The notes under the pieces were generated by a model that searched no databases, was not told the origin of the DNA, and was given only the letters and a program-made list of their open reading frames with translations. Position numbers and translations under genes: made by a program. Below are positions 1-11,048 of a DNA stretch of 64,000 bases, piece after piece. The stretch is from Piper betle. Its lineage: Eukaryota; Streptophyta; Magnoliopsida; Piperales; Piperaceae. Positions within the stretch are counted from its first letter, which is position 1. Each line of letters starts with the position of its first letter. Where the stretch lies: positions 62,001-126,000 of the forward strand of contig JAURVB010008945.1 of NCBI GenBank assembly GCA_033002965.1, given 5' to 3'.

Positions 1-2139
1 ATGTCGTTCTATGTAAAGTTGCCATTAAAAGAACACTAAATCAAACCAAATGCATCCTCATCGACCCACATTATTAGAGACCGAATAATTGGGTGTACAG
101 CGTATGCTCGGCATATTTAAGAATAGTCTGCATATAAAAGACCACTCTACATTTTCTTTTTCTCATTTTTTTGTGTGGCAAAAATAGGTTGAAGGAGGGA
201 TTTTCCCTCTAGGAAAATATCTTACCTTTTTTTAATATTATTTTACTTTTCAATGAAAAAATTAAAAAACACTTTCTTTTCTTCCTCACAAACTTTTTCT
301 CAGACCAAACATTTAAATTAGGACAAAATTAATCTCGCAGGTTGTCTTATGGGCCCTGCAACTTTTTGGGGTCCCACCAATCAACTGTCAGGTGGAACTG
401 AACTATATCAATGATTAATAAATTCAATATCTAAATTAAAACACAACAATGCATAAACTTCTAATAATCACTTTATAACAGTAATTAACACCAACAAATA
501 ATGTGTTAGCTAAACCTAATATAATTAAGAAAATCAGCTGAAAGTAACACTTATAAAATCACATAACTATATATTTTTTTAAATTAGACAATATTACACT
601 CATCATTTAATTAATTGCCGTCTTAATTCATCCAACCGTTGTAGTAAACTACGAACTCATATATAAAATTTCGAGACAAGCTAATACTAATATTTTCCCT
701 AATTACATGCACCAACTGATTATAAATGACGTCCAACTGATAACCTCTGTCTGTAAAAACCCAACTGGCGCTTTACAGTTGCCATTAGTTTCTTGCTAAA
801 AGTCCAACATATACATGCATGCTTAACCTTGTATATTTGTCTATCATTGATCTTGATATGCTTTGTATATATCATTAAAATAGTTGGTTGGGAGTTGCTT
901 AATAATTTATAGTTTGAAATGTATGACACGTAGTAAATTATAGAATTAGGGTAGAAGGCGCCATCAATTGCAGTTGGGACATTATGTTGTGGAAGAAATA
1001 TATAGAGAAAGCATTATGTATGTCTTTCGGTTTAACTAAGTGCAGTATGAACAATATTGGTAGCTTAACTCGGTAGCCTTGTCAAATTCGATGCAGACAA
1101 TTTTTTTGAACATATGTGGATCAATCATCAAAATATATATACTAGTATACACATACACTAATTTCACGACTAATATGTTGGTTCTGGAGTACTCTCTGGT
1201 TATTGCTTATGTAAATCTCCTTGCTTCACTATATATGCATGAATAATACTAGCAATTGACAAAAAATATTGTGTTTTAAGTTATAAATTTGTTAAAAAAG
1301 CATGGTCACAAAAAATTTATTGAAATTTTCTTTCATACTAGTGACAATTTATCGTCACTAGTGCCATATATATTTTCTTATAAATGGTTTTGGAGAAAAT
1401 ATGTAAATATCCTATATTTTATTACTGATTTGGCTTTCAATGAATTCTTTAACAAAAATTTTGGCTCTTCTTATGAGCGACGCCGATGAAGACGTTGTGC
1501 GTCTCCACCGTCGATTCTTAGGATGATCGACATCCATCGGCATCAAGCTTCCGAGAGGAACCAAAACCAATTCATTCCTTAATGATATTTAATCATAATT
1601 GTTTGGTTGCATAAAGTATTTGCTTTCGAAGTTTGGTTTAAAATTCCACTTCAAACAAGCATGAATAGTATCCACTTAGTTCCGTTGTAAATAAAATCGC
1701 AAATATTTTTTAAAACCGGCATTCAAAACTATTTTTTGGCTAATGTAAATGATTCACAAATTATAATTTTATATCATCTTGCATAAATAAAAATTGAATA
1801 GAATAGAAAAGCCCTTTCCACTTATTTTTAAAGAACGGTCTTATCAGAGTTTAATAAAATCATCGTACGAGTTTATCTGTATTGAGATTGACTAGTGTTC
1901 AAATGGTCAAATATTGCCTCACATTATTCAAACGATATAGTTGTGATTTAAGTAGAAACCTTAATTATAAATTGTTATATTTCATCTGATGAACAGGTTT
2001 CTCATTTATGATTAGGTTAATTCAAAGTAAGTAATTCTTGAAAAAAATTATTGCGATTCTACAATTTTTTTCTTAAAACTTGATTAATGTATATATTTAT
2101 TGCAAAATGTGCATTATGCAAGGTAGCTGATCCTTTATC
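1..2139. other. AT-rich intergenic DNA, no gene seen
   Basis: I see no coding region I can support; the open frames here are short and of biased composition. The only notable structure is a small perfect inverted repeat, 9-bp arms at 1337-1345 and 1354-1362 (ACTAGTGAC facing GTCACTAGT), which may be a transposon end remnant. Confidence 0.6.
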
Positions 2140-2446
2140 CGCATGTTAATCTACATCAAGTTGTTCATGATATATATTATATTCACACAGTTACATTAAC
2201 AACATAGGAAACCAGAGCTTAATTATGTAACTTCAAACTTTGCCCACTTATTAAAACTAAATCTTGATCATTACAAGTATATATATTTACACATTAACAT
2301 AGGAAACTGATCATCAACCAGAGCTTAATTATATACCCTTTAGCAGCATGTAATTAAGATCAAGCTTTACCTACTTATTAAATCTACATCAAGCTGTTCA
2401 TTACAAGTATATTCACACATTAATTAACAAATTAGGAGAGGGATCA
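2140..2446. repeat. Imperfect tandem repeat upstream of the KCS gene
   Basis: About three degenerate copies of a roughly 100-bp unit lie head to tail. Each contains a form of 'ctacatcaag..gttcat', 'acaagtatat', 'acacattaa' and 'aggaaac..cagagcttaattat'. Copies differ by small indels. The block ends about 200 bp before the TATA box of the KCS gene, so it is in the proximal promoter. A role in expression is inference only. Confidence 0.6.
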
Positions 2447-2644
2447 TCACTATGCATGTTGTGTATCAGTAACCAGTTTCTGAATTATCAAATCCACCAA
2501 AATCTCTAACCAAAATAGCTATTTCATTCAATTGAATCCCAAACAAGGCCGGCATCAAACTTCAAACTCCGTCTACGTTCTGTGATCATAACACTACCTG
2601 CACAATCACTTCATGTTTTTACTAACAGTAAAACTTTAAACATC

Positions 2645-2652
2645 GGCTATAA
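2645..2652 (+). promoter_or_regulatory. TATA box of the KCS gene
   Basis: CTATAAAT lies 128 bp before the chosen KCS start, which leaves a usual plant 5' leader of about 100 nt. An in-frame ATG at 2655 lies only a few bases after this box and so probably upstream of the transcription start. That argues for ATG 2781 as the real start. Confidence 0.55.
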
Positions 2653-2780
2653 ATGTGAGCATTTGCTATCTGTATCCATCGCCTGCAAACCAGACCATCA
2701 TCATCCCTCTCTCTGTCTATCTCCCCCTGCAACCAAATCAAACAAGCAGCTCTGGTATATATCAAACCAGAGGTCCCCAT

Positions 2781-4196
2781 ATGGAGCTCTTGCCTAAACT
2801 ACTATGCGCTATGCTGGCCTTCTCCACCTTCCAACTCCTCTACAAGCTCTACCAGCAGCGCCGCAACCAGAGCTGCTACCTCCTCGACTACGTCTGCTTC
2901 AAGCCCTCCGACGACCGAAAGCTCAGCACAGAGCTGTGCGGCGAGATAGTGAAGAGGAACAGGAACTTGGGTCTGGACGATTACAAGTTCTTGCTGAAGA
3001 TGATAGTGAGGTGCGGGCTGGGGGAGGAGACGTACGGCCCTCGGAACATCATCTCACAGGTGAGCAACGGCGAGGAGCCGAAGGAGGGGGACGAGACGTA
3101 CACCGGCACTCTCGCCGACGGGCTGGCTGAGATGGACGAGTTCTTCTTTGCCACTCTCGACAAGCTCTTCGCCAAGACGGGGTTCTCGGCGCAGGACGTC
3201 GACGTGCTCGTGGTGAACGTCTCCATGCTGTCGCCAGCCCCGTCTCTGAGCTCTCGGATCGTGAACCGGTACAAGATGAGGGAGGGGATCAAGACGGTGA
3301 ACCTCACCGGGATGGGGTGCAGTGCTAGCGTGATCTCCCTCGACGTGGTGAGGAACATGTTCAAGTGCAGGCCCAACACGGTGGCCATTGTGGTGAGCAC
3401 CGAGTCCATGGCGCCCAATTGGTATTCCGGCAATGACAACTCCATGTTGCTAGCTAACTGCCTCTTCCGATCGGGGGGTGCTGCATGCTCCTGAGCAACC
3501 ACGCGGCTCACAGGAGCAGGGCCAAGCTCAAGGTCAAGTGCTTGGTGAGGACGCATCTCGGGGCAAGGGATCAAGACTTCAATTGTGCGGTTCGGGAAGA
3601 GGACGATAGAGGCTTCGAAGGCTTCCGACTCTCAAAGGACCTCCCCAAGGCCGCCACCCGCGCCTTCCTCTTGAACGTGAGAGTGCTCCTCCCCAAGATC
3701 CTCCCTACTCAGAGCTCCTCCGATACGCCGTGGCCAAGCTCCGGCAGCCCAAGGACCTGTCGGACGGCGCCACCGTGAACTTCAAGGCCGGGGCGGACCA
3801 CTTCTGCATCCACGCTGGCGGGAAAGCGGTGATCGACGGCGTCGGACGGGCCATGGGGCTGAGCGACTACGAGCTCGAGCCGGCGTGGATGGTGCTGCAC
3901 CGCTTCGGCAACACCTCGGCCAGCAGCCTGTGGTACGTCCTGAGCTACATGGAGGCCAAGAAGCGGCCCAAAAGGGGGATCGGATCTTGATGATCAGCTT
4001 CGGTGCTGGGTTCAAGTGCAATAGCTGCGTCTGGGAGGTGGTGAACGACATGGAAGACGCCGGCGTTTGGAAGGACTGCCTCCACCGGTACCCGCCGGAG
4101 AGCTTGGTGAACCCTTACTTGGAGAAGTACTCCTTCATCAATGACCTCACTCCCGATGAGGCCGCCCATTACCGTGATTACCTGGAGATAAACTAA
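2781..4196 (+). CDS. KCS: 3-ketoacyl-CoA synthase (KCS12-like), three frame breaks
   Basis: Condensing enzyme of the ER fatty-acid elongase: it joins malonyl-CoA to a long-chain acyl-CoA in very-long-chain fatty acid (wax, suberin) synthesis. The gene is intronless, about 472 residues. It has one N-terminal membrane segment (residues about 3-20), the FAE1/KCS domain and a C-terminal ACP-synthase-like domain. The active-site Cys is in [10 protein letters not shown], the His in [14 protein letters not shown] and the Asn in [11 protein letters not shown]. Best remembered relatives are Arabidopsis KCS12/KCS19. The frame breaks three times, each repaired by one extra base: near 3486 (after FRSGGAA), near 3708 (after KILPT) and near 3974 (in a GGGGG run, after KKRPKRG). 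Homology continues directly across each break. Either this is a recent pseudogene or the assembly has single-base errors. One residue is odd: the usual Arg before the Asn motif (EPxRM) is Trp. Confidence 0.85.
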
Positions 4197-6021
4197 GGTT
4201 TATCGTAATAGTAGTAGTAATTGTCGCTTCACAGTCATGAAAATGCTATATTTTGTGTGTGTTTTCCATTGTTGGATACAGGTTTTACATGGGTTTTTCC
4301 TTGTCATTTATGTTTGATCATTTGATGTTACAAATTGATATCTAGTTGCCTTTTTTCTTTCAAAAGCACAAAATTGATGCGCATTGAGCTGCAGACGTTG
4401 ATATGTATCAATTTTTTTCTCACAAAACGATGTTCTGATATCAATCTCTGAGAAATATATTGGGCTCTTTGATTTCATCAATTTTTCTGTTGTTTTCGCA
4501 TCAGGAATAATATACATACGCATGTGTGTTACTACTGGTCGCTCGTTTGATATTCAACACTATCCTCTCGAGTAATGAATAGACATGGATCGGGGTGATC
4601 AGTGATTTATATATAAGCTAATAAATAATTTTTATTCTCTACGTTAATTTTTGGACAAAAAATACATGTGAGACATAATTATTTGGGCCCAAAAAGGCCT
4701 GCACAGATCCGAGATGACAATTTTAGGTAGGTATAATAACTTTGTTATTAAAACGGACGTTGCCTGTGCAAGCTGCCCGACCATTTGAAATTGTTGTGAC
4801 AGAGTCAGCACGTGGGTGTGGTGTGGTCGCTCTCTGGACCTTGTAGTTGCCGGTGAAAATATTGGGTGCCAACCACTAGCGTTGACGATGACAAACGTTG
4901 TAAAAAACTACCTTTTTCTTGAACTGGGTTGTTTACACAGATGAATAGTAACATAGAGATGAGTGGTGTGTTTGACATTGATGAAGTTAGGCGGTTGAAT
5001 CATGTACAGGTCTTGACGGAGTAGTTCGTACATATCTAGAGAAACATTGTGGACGTCGAAAGGATGGGAGGGCCGGCTCGGAGTTATAGCTATTCTATTT
5101 CTCAGTATGGTTTGAATGGTACTCCGATTTGAGCGTTGAACTAAATATCTTATAGGAGATGATCGAAGTACTTGAGGCCTGCTGGGTTGATGAAGGATAT
5201 GCATTGCCCTTGATGCTCATGTTTTGTAAGAAGTGTATTTATTCAATTTACCAAATATAAGGTGTATAGAGAGAGCACCGAAATTCAATGGAAGGGCGCA
5301 AACATGATTCATGCTTCTTTTTCTTATCAATATTTATGCTTCTTAGAGTTAGGATCGTTACAAAAAAAAGTAATTTTTCTCCGTATCTTCTCCATGAGTC
5401 ATTTTTAACTATGTATAAAAACTATGGATTTTTTTTGTGTTTTTGAAAATATTTGAAGGGGAATTATGTATTAATTTTTTAACTTTTTTCTACACCAAAA
5501 AATATTTATTAATCTAAAAATAAAGAAAAGTAGAGTGGAAAAAAGTTGGACGAAAAACAATTTCTCCATATTTTTTTGTGTGGAGAAAAGTTTAATAATT
5601 AACACAGTAAGTACTTTTAAAAAATTTTAAATATAAAAATATATCTAAAAATTTCTCCCCGATTAACCTGGCGTGGAAAAGACGCTCCACTACATTGTTT
5701 TTAAAACGTGGACAAAACCAATTTTTTATAGTGGATGTTAATTTCTAATTGACACTCTTAATTAGCTAAATTAAGATGATAGTCATGTATTAGACGAGTG
5801 TTAAGCCTGTGGATTAGAAAAAGAATTTCGAAGACATAATTTTTGAAGGGTGCGTGGATTATAAAATTTGAAAATCAGTCTCATAGGTTTTCAATGTGCC
5901 ATGGCCAAACAAAGCTCCAAGCAACCCAGATTCTTCTCTAGATAACTCTTCTTTCTGGCTTTCCATTGCCAACAATTTACACCCACGTTGCTTATAAGTT
6001 TGCCATCTTAGAAGACTCTTT
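4197..6021. other. KCS 3' region and AT-rich spacer
   Basis: Begins with the presumed KCS 3' UTR. The rest is AT-rich. The 98-codon minus-strand frame at 4908-5204 has no recognisable motif and is not called. I see no other feature. Confidence 0.5.
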
Positions 6022-6900
6022 CACTAGTAAAAAACAGTCTTTTGAGACTAAAAACAGTCGATAAAGACTTATTTCCGATTGCAAATAATTTTTTCTAATT
6101 TTACTTTCAAATTGCTAGCCGCTTTGCAACAGAATTGGGGTTACAAAATTTGCAACCGCTGTCCAGTTGCAAAGCGGTTACAAATTTTGCAACCGCTAAG
6201 CGGTTTCAAAGCGGTTGCAAACTTCTCCCCTTATTCTTCAAGACGCCCCTGTAGTTCATTGTGAACGAACTCCAATCTACAAACAAATATGATTAGATGC
6301 AACATTATGCATACTTTCTTATGACGCTGGTAAAAAGCTCAAGATCCAGCAACAAAGTAGCATTTAAGATCAGAAAGAGGAGAAGAAGAAAAGAAGTAAC
6401 GGCTAGCGATGTCGTCATTTTTAATTAATGTTGCCATTGTTTAACTGTCGCACATATCATAGGACCTCCTGCTTTCTATTGATTTTTACAAACAAGTAGA
6501 AAACAATGTTCTTCCTAAAAGGCTTAACGCAGGCAGAACAAGCAATATGAATGTCACGAAAACAAACATGAAGTAAACTCTCTATAACAATTGGCACACC
6601 AATAACGTTTATAAAACAAAAAATTCTGGGACTTTACTGCCAGCTATGGTTGAGAAGAACACATGCAACAATATTTAATTATCAGATTCATTTCCACTTG
6701 TGAATTAAGCAAGAAAGAACAGACACTAAAAAATAAAACACAGACAAATAAACAAATCCAGTCAACATTTTTGACAATTCCAAGCTTACAAACAAAATAG
6801 TGAAACAAATTCTTATCCCCATCGGAGAATGATCGGAGCGCAATTCTTCTCGGCGATGAGCCACCGAAGCTTCATCTTCGCCTTCTCCACAATCTTTAGG

Positions 6901-7103
6901 TATTGGGTTTATCCCATATCGATCGTAAAGGTTGTTGGTAACTTGTATATAATCTAATAGGAAAGCCTTATTCCTTGAGCTAATTTTTGGATTAAGAGAG
7001 GCTGACACCTATTACGAATTTCCTTTGATTGTTTAAAGTTTTTTTGGGGGGCCCAAAGGGTCCAACAATAGTTTTGAAGTTGTGAGGCCTAAACGGCCCA
7101 ATA
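6901..7103 (+). repeat. TRIM-type LTR, copy 1 (diverged)
   Basis: Homologous along its length to the LTR at 7398-7607: 'tgggtttatcccatatcgat', 'ttggtaacttgtatata', 'aataggaaagcctta', 'ggattaagagaggct', ending at ..cggcccaata. It is followed at 7106 by TGGTATCAAAG, a one-mismatch form of the initiator tRNA-Met primer site. It is the most diverged of the three copies. Confidence 0.75.
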
Positions 7104-7105
7104 AG

Positions 7106-7397
7106 TGGTATCAAAGCCAAGTTCAAGCTAGATTTGCCTATGCCAATTGTTGTTGTTTACTTCATAGGTTCTACCTAATGATTTGAAGAGGAGTTTGCCA
7201 GGTGGGTGCCCCTCATAGGGAGTGTGTCCGACGATGATGGTTTTGGGTCACGCCCCGATGTCGAAGGTGAGTTGTTAGGTTTTACTTCATAGGTTCTACT
7301 TAATGATTTAAAGCAGGAGTTTGTCAGGTGGGTGCCCTCATAGGGAGTGTGTCAAACGATGATGGTTTTGGGTCACGCTCGATGTGTGAAGGGGAGT
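7106..7397 (+). mobile_element. TRIM internal region 1, with internal duplication
   Basis: Starts with a tRNA-Met primer-binding site (TGGTATCAAAG) and ends in a purine tract (gaaggggagt) just before the next LTR, the layout of a terminal-repeat retrotransposon in miniature. Within it a unit of about 124 bp is duplicated in tandem (about 7154-7277 and 7278-7401; 'cataggttctac..taatgattt..' to 'gggtcacgc..gatgt..gaagg'). No coding capacity. Confidence 0.7.
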
Positions 7398-7607
7398 TGT
7401 TGGGTTTGTCCCAGATCGGTTGTAGAGGTTGTTGGTGACTTGTATATAGGCTAATGGGAAAGTCTTAATTCTTGAGTTAGTTTTTGGATTAAGAGAGGCT
7501 TGTGACACCTATTATGAGTTTCTTTTGGTTGTTTAAAGTCCCTTTTAGGGGCCCGAAAGGCCCAACAATAGTTTCGGAGCTTGGGTAGGGGCCCAAAGGG
7601 CCCAACA
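7398..7607 (+). repeat. TRIM-type LTR, copy 2 (best preserved)
   Basis: A 210-bp LTR from TGTTGGG to CCCAACA, so the ends form the usual TG..CA with a short inverted repeat. A perfect-looking primer site TGGTATCAGAG follows at 7610. It is shared between the internal regions on either side, the pattern left by unequal recombination between elements. Confidence 0.8.
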
Positions 7608-7777
7608 AGTGGTATCAGAGTCAGGTTCGAGTCGGGTTTGTCTACGCCGATTATTGTTGTTTCCTTCATGGGTTCCACCGGTTGATTTGAAGAATAGTTT
7701 GCCAAATGGGTGTCGTCTAATTTAAAGGGAGTGTGTCAATGGTGGTTTTCGGGAATGCCCTATGTGTGAATGGGAGT

Positions 7778-7980
7778 TATTGGGTTTGTCCCACATCGGT
7801 CGTACATGCTGTTGGTGACTTGTATAGAGGCTAATGGGAAAACCTTATTCTTTGAGCTAACTTTTGGATTAAGAGACGCTTGTAACACCTGTTGCGAGTT
7901 CTTTTAAATTGTTTTAAGTCCCTTTTGGAGGCCCGAAGGGTCCAACAGTGGTTTCGGAGCTTGAGTAGGGGCCCAAAGGT
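7778..7980 (+). repeat. TRIM-type LTR, copy 3 (3' truncated)
   Basis: Matches copy 2 from 'tattgggtttgtcccacatc' to 'ggggcccaaagg' and then stops short of the terminal CCCAACA. A second internal region (7608-7777), beginning with the primer site and ending in 'gtgtgaatgggagt', separates it from copy 2. The whole array therefore reads LTR-internal-LTR-internal-LTR. Confidence 0.75.
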
Positions 7981-8487
7981 GCCGATCAAACCAACACCGA
8001 TGCGAGTGGTTGGGGGTCATCCCAGTCGCTGTGGCTTTGAAGATGGGGCTTCTGCCACTTTTATATTTTAAAAGTTTTTAATTTTGAGATGGCTCTTTAC
8101 CACCGCATAGCGGTTGCAAATATTTTAGCAATCGCTTTTTCTTTGATTTGCAACCGCAATGTAGTTGGATAATTAGTTTTTTTAAAAAATATATATTTTA
8201 GCAAACGAATTCCCAACCACAGAGCAGTTACAAACATAATATTTGTTTTAATGCACATTAGCAACTGCTAATGCCGGTTGAAATTATTCTGTTGCAAAAT
8301 GGCCACAAATCAGTTACAAATATTAAAATTTATAATACAACATGTAAAATTTGTTGCAATGCGGTTGCAAAATTTTAACAAAGCAAAAATTTAAGCTATT
8401 GCAAAATTGTTACAATTCGGACAAACTTTTGCAATTGCAATCTCAATAGCAAATTGGTGATTGCAAAAGACAATTTTTCTACTATCG

Positions 8488-9360
8488 TTTCTCCCCAAAA
8501 ACTTCTCTATACACAATTTTTAGCTTGGTATGCCACGTTTCTTCCTTAAATTTGTGTGCATGTTACTTCTTGTAGCTCATACTACCTCTCAAGAGACTAA
8601 GCCTTCAGTTGCACCAACCACCCTATACCGTTGATGGCAGCAGTGGCGGCGGGAGTGTGTCAGGATATACGATATATATGAATAGGTAGTGGTACTGGTC
8701 TGTAGGACTTGGTGGTCGTCGTATGGACGGTGGTGGTGGTGGCGCCGGGTCTGGTGGTAGTGGTTGGGGCCTTCGGCGGTGGCAATGATGGTGATAGTCC
8801 CACTCGAAGAATTGGAGATTATGGTGGGGTGGAAGGGCATAGAGTTTGTACTGAAAGCAATTTGGAAGAACGAGTGGTGGGTTAAGAAAGAAAATTTTAC
8901 TGAATAAATAAAAAATATGATTGTGTTGTTAACTTTGGGTTGTGTATTTGGTTTATTGGTGTGTTTTACGTTTGAAGTTTGGTTAATAAATAGAGAATGG
9001 AGTGTGAAGTTTTCTAGGATATTATGATGGTTTTTGCACTCTTGCATGTATGTACTTCCATGGAATTCATAGATGGTACATAGATTATTACATAGAGGTG
9101 ATCTTGCACTATATATTATCTTTCCCAACTAATGTTGAACTACATATTATTACACTTAGGTTCGAAGATTTTAAGAGGGGGGGGGAAAGAAAAAATAAAA
9201 CTATATAGCCCCAAGTTCGAGTGAGGGAAGATCACAATTAGTATTCGATGAATCTTCATTTTAGTACAAGTCTTTTAAATCTTAAAGATTGGTTGTTGAA
9301 TGTTGAGACCCATAAGTTGTTAGACACTAAATTTCTTATGGCCGTTTATACATGAGATTG
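8488..9360. other. Spacer with a His-rich chance frame
   Basis: The 179-codon minus-strand frame at 8589-9128 owes its length to a GGT/GGC-rich plus strand (about 8640-8790) that reads as His/Thr-rich on the minus strand. I recognise no domain and no gene structure. A run of G lies at about 9177-9185. Confidence 0.45.
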
Positions 9361-9585
9361 GTTATTCTGCGTTGGGCGCAGAAAAATTTTTTTGCACCCT
9401 GTACGTCTGGGTCGTCTCGATTACAAGGACGGCCCAGATCTGCTTCCTTTAAAATGTAATCTCGGCCATCCTTGTAATCAGACAGCCGAAATCAAATTTT
9501 TTTTAGATCTGGGCCATCCTTGTAATCGAACGGCCCTAACGCTAAGGGGTGCAGAAAATTTTTTCTGTGCCCGACGCGGAGTAAC
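9361..9585. mobile_element. MITE with about 40-bp terminal inverted repeats
   Basis: The 225-bp element begins GTTATTCTGCGTTGGGCGCA and ends with its near complement (..TGTGCCCGACGCGGAGTAAC). The arms match over about 40 bp, including the A/T tract and GCACCC. A second pair of inverted segments lies inside (gattacaaggacggcccaga facing tctgggccatccttgtaatc), so the whole element can fold into a long hairpin. No target duplication is clear, so the superfamily is left open. It sits at the edge of the pararetrovirus-like insertion. Confidence 0.75.
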
Positions 9586-9599
9586 TTTCCTATTTATAT

Positions 9600-10670
9600 A
9601 TATATATATCCTAATTCTTTTCTTCCTAAAAGTTTTTTGTTTTTTAAGTTGTTGTTTAAGATTTAAATCGTTACATAAACTTAATCCTTCTATTACAACT
9701 TCATTATATAATTTTCCAAATGTAAAAGTATCATAAGGTATAGTACCATTGTTTTGACTTCTTAATTTACTTCAAACTCTTTCAGTAAATAAAGGAGGTA
9801 ATCTAGCTATAAATCTTTCTTGCCAAAATTCTGAATTAGAATCATCTCTTTAGAATAACAATGTTAAGAAAGTATCATAATACCATCTATAATGAGTTAA
9901 TGTTGGGCATTTTAAATTCATTATTAGTTCTTGAGTTCTTTCTTTTAATATACTTGGATCTCCTATAAAGTTATGCAATATTGCTAATATAAGAGTATAT
10001 ACAGCATCTTCAATTATTTGATTTGTATTAGCATCCAATTTAGTTGCTGATAATATTTCTACCTTTTGTACAGGTTGTAAATAATGATCCCACTAACCTT
10101 TTAATATACCAGAGAATCTAGCAGTAATGAATTCAGCTATTTGTCTATCAGAATTGTTTGTTGTTTTATATATGGTAGAATACATTAGCATATTATATAA
10201 AGTTGTTAATATTTGATATTTTGATTGTCCATTTATATTCCAGTCATAAATAGATCTACTGGTATAAGACAATCCTGAATTCATAGAATTTTCTTCGAAT
10301 AATATTGAAGCCAGTGTAAGTCTTGGATAATAATGTCTTCCTGTAGGAAGTGGTTGTACTTGTACAGGTTTAGCCATTTCAATTTTTTTTGTAAATTGAT
10401 TTATTAATTCTTCAATATTTTCAGTTTCACTAATTACTTTTATAGATTCATTAATTTTTAATCCACTTAATCATTTTGTTAATTTTTCTAAAAATTCTTC
10501 ATTAATAGTTGTTTTAGTATTAAATTTTTTAGTTGATTCTATTAGTGGTTTTATTGGAGCAGAAGTAATAATTATATTTTCAAAAATATTTTCTATTCCC
10601 TTTTCTCGTGGTAACCATTTATCTTCTAAACTAGATAATTGTGTTGCCAAAGTTTGTAAATGTAAATGAG
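9600..10670 (-). pseudogene. Pararetrovirus-like coat/capsid region, decayed
   Basis: One minus-strand frame runs through this stretch with long readable segments (10093-10377, 9850-10038 and flanks) but at least three in-frame stops (near 10467, 10093 and 9850), so it cannot encode a whole protein. Its position just downstream of the movement-protein frame and its Asn/Lys/Ile-rich alpha-helical composition fit a caulimovirus-type capsid region. The assignment rests mainly on gene order. It ends near the MITE at about 9600, and no protease or reverse transcriptase follows. Confidence 0.5.
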
Positions 10671-10679
10671 TATAATTAT

Positions 10680-10997
10680 TTATTTTATAACTACTACTAT
10701 GTCTTCATTTATTTTTTTATCTATTGTTATATAAGAGGTTGCTTCAATATTTTCATATTTTATATTTCCTATTGGAGGATGTTTGCCAGTAATTATTTTA
10801 CCGTCAATAGTATCCCACGTTCTCATTTCTTTAGAGACATTTATTTTATTAGTTTTATTTTTATACCATTCTACAAAAGATATTTCATATCCTATTTCTT
10901 TTAGATAATCATAATATTCTGTTTTATTTTTATCTAATTGAGTTTTTGTATGATTTTTAAAATACCAAGTCCTAAAATTATTATATTTTGGTAACAT
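10680..10997 (-). pseudogene. Lys/Asn-rich frame between movement and capsid regions
   Basis: A 105-codon frame, in the same reading frame as the movement-protein frame upstream and separated from it by a stop at 11049-11051 and about 50 bp. It is rich in Lys, Asn, Ile and Tyr. I recognise no specific domain. It most likely is the start of the capsid-encoding region of the same insertion, but could be a separate small frame. Confidence 0.4.
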
Positions 10998-11048
10998 AAA
11001 TTCTTTAGAACATTTTTCTCTATTTGGTTGGTATTGATATGTATTTAT

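Larger units (their letters stand above)
6022..8487. mobile_element. CACTA-like DNA transposon, non-autonomous
   Basis: The left end reads CACTAGTAAAAAACAGTCTTTTG. The right end, read on the other strand, is a degenerate match (TAGTAGAAAAATTGTCTTTTG). Both ends are packed with copies of 'gcggttgcaaa' and its complement (about 6108-6220 and 8100-8450), the dense subterminal repeats known from En/Spm elements. TTT flanks both sides (6019-6021 and 8488-8490), consistent with the 3-bp target duplication of this superfamily but weak because of low complexity. No transposase is visible; the interior is filled by a TRIM-type LTR array. Confidence 0.6.

Noticed and set aside
2655..2780. In-frame N-terminal extension of KCS from ATG 2655
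   Set aside because: It begins right after the TATA box, so it should lie upstream of the transcription start. Family proteins start near 2781 with a short membrane segment.
4908..5204. 98-codon minus-strand frame
   Set aside because: No motif, no neighbouring exons, no recognisable family; probably chance.
8589..9128. 179-codon minus-strand frame
   Set aside because: His/Thr-rich only because of a GGT/GGC-rich opposite strand; no domain, no splice structure, no homology I recognise.
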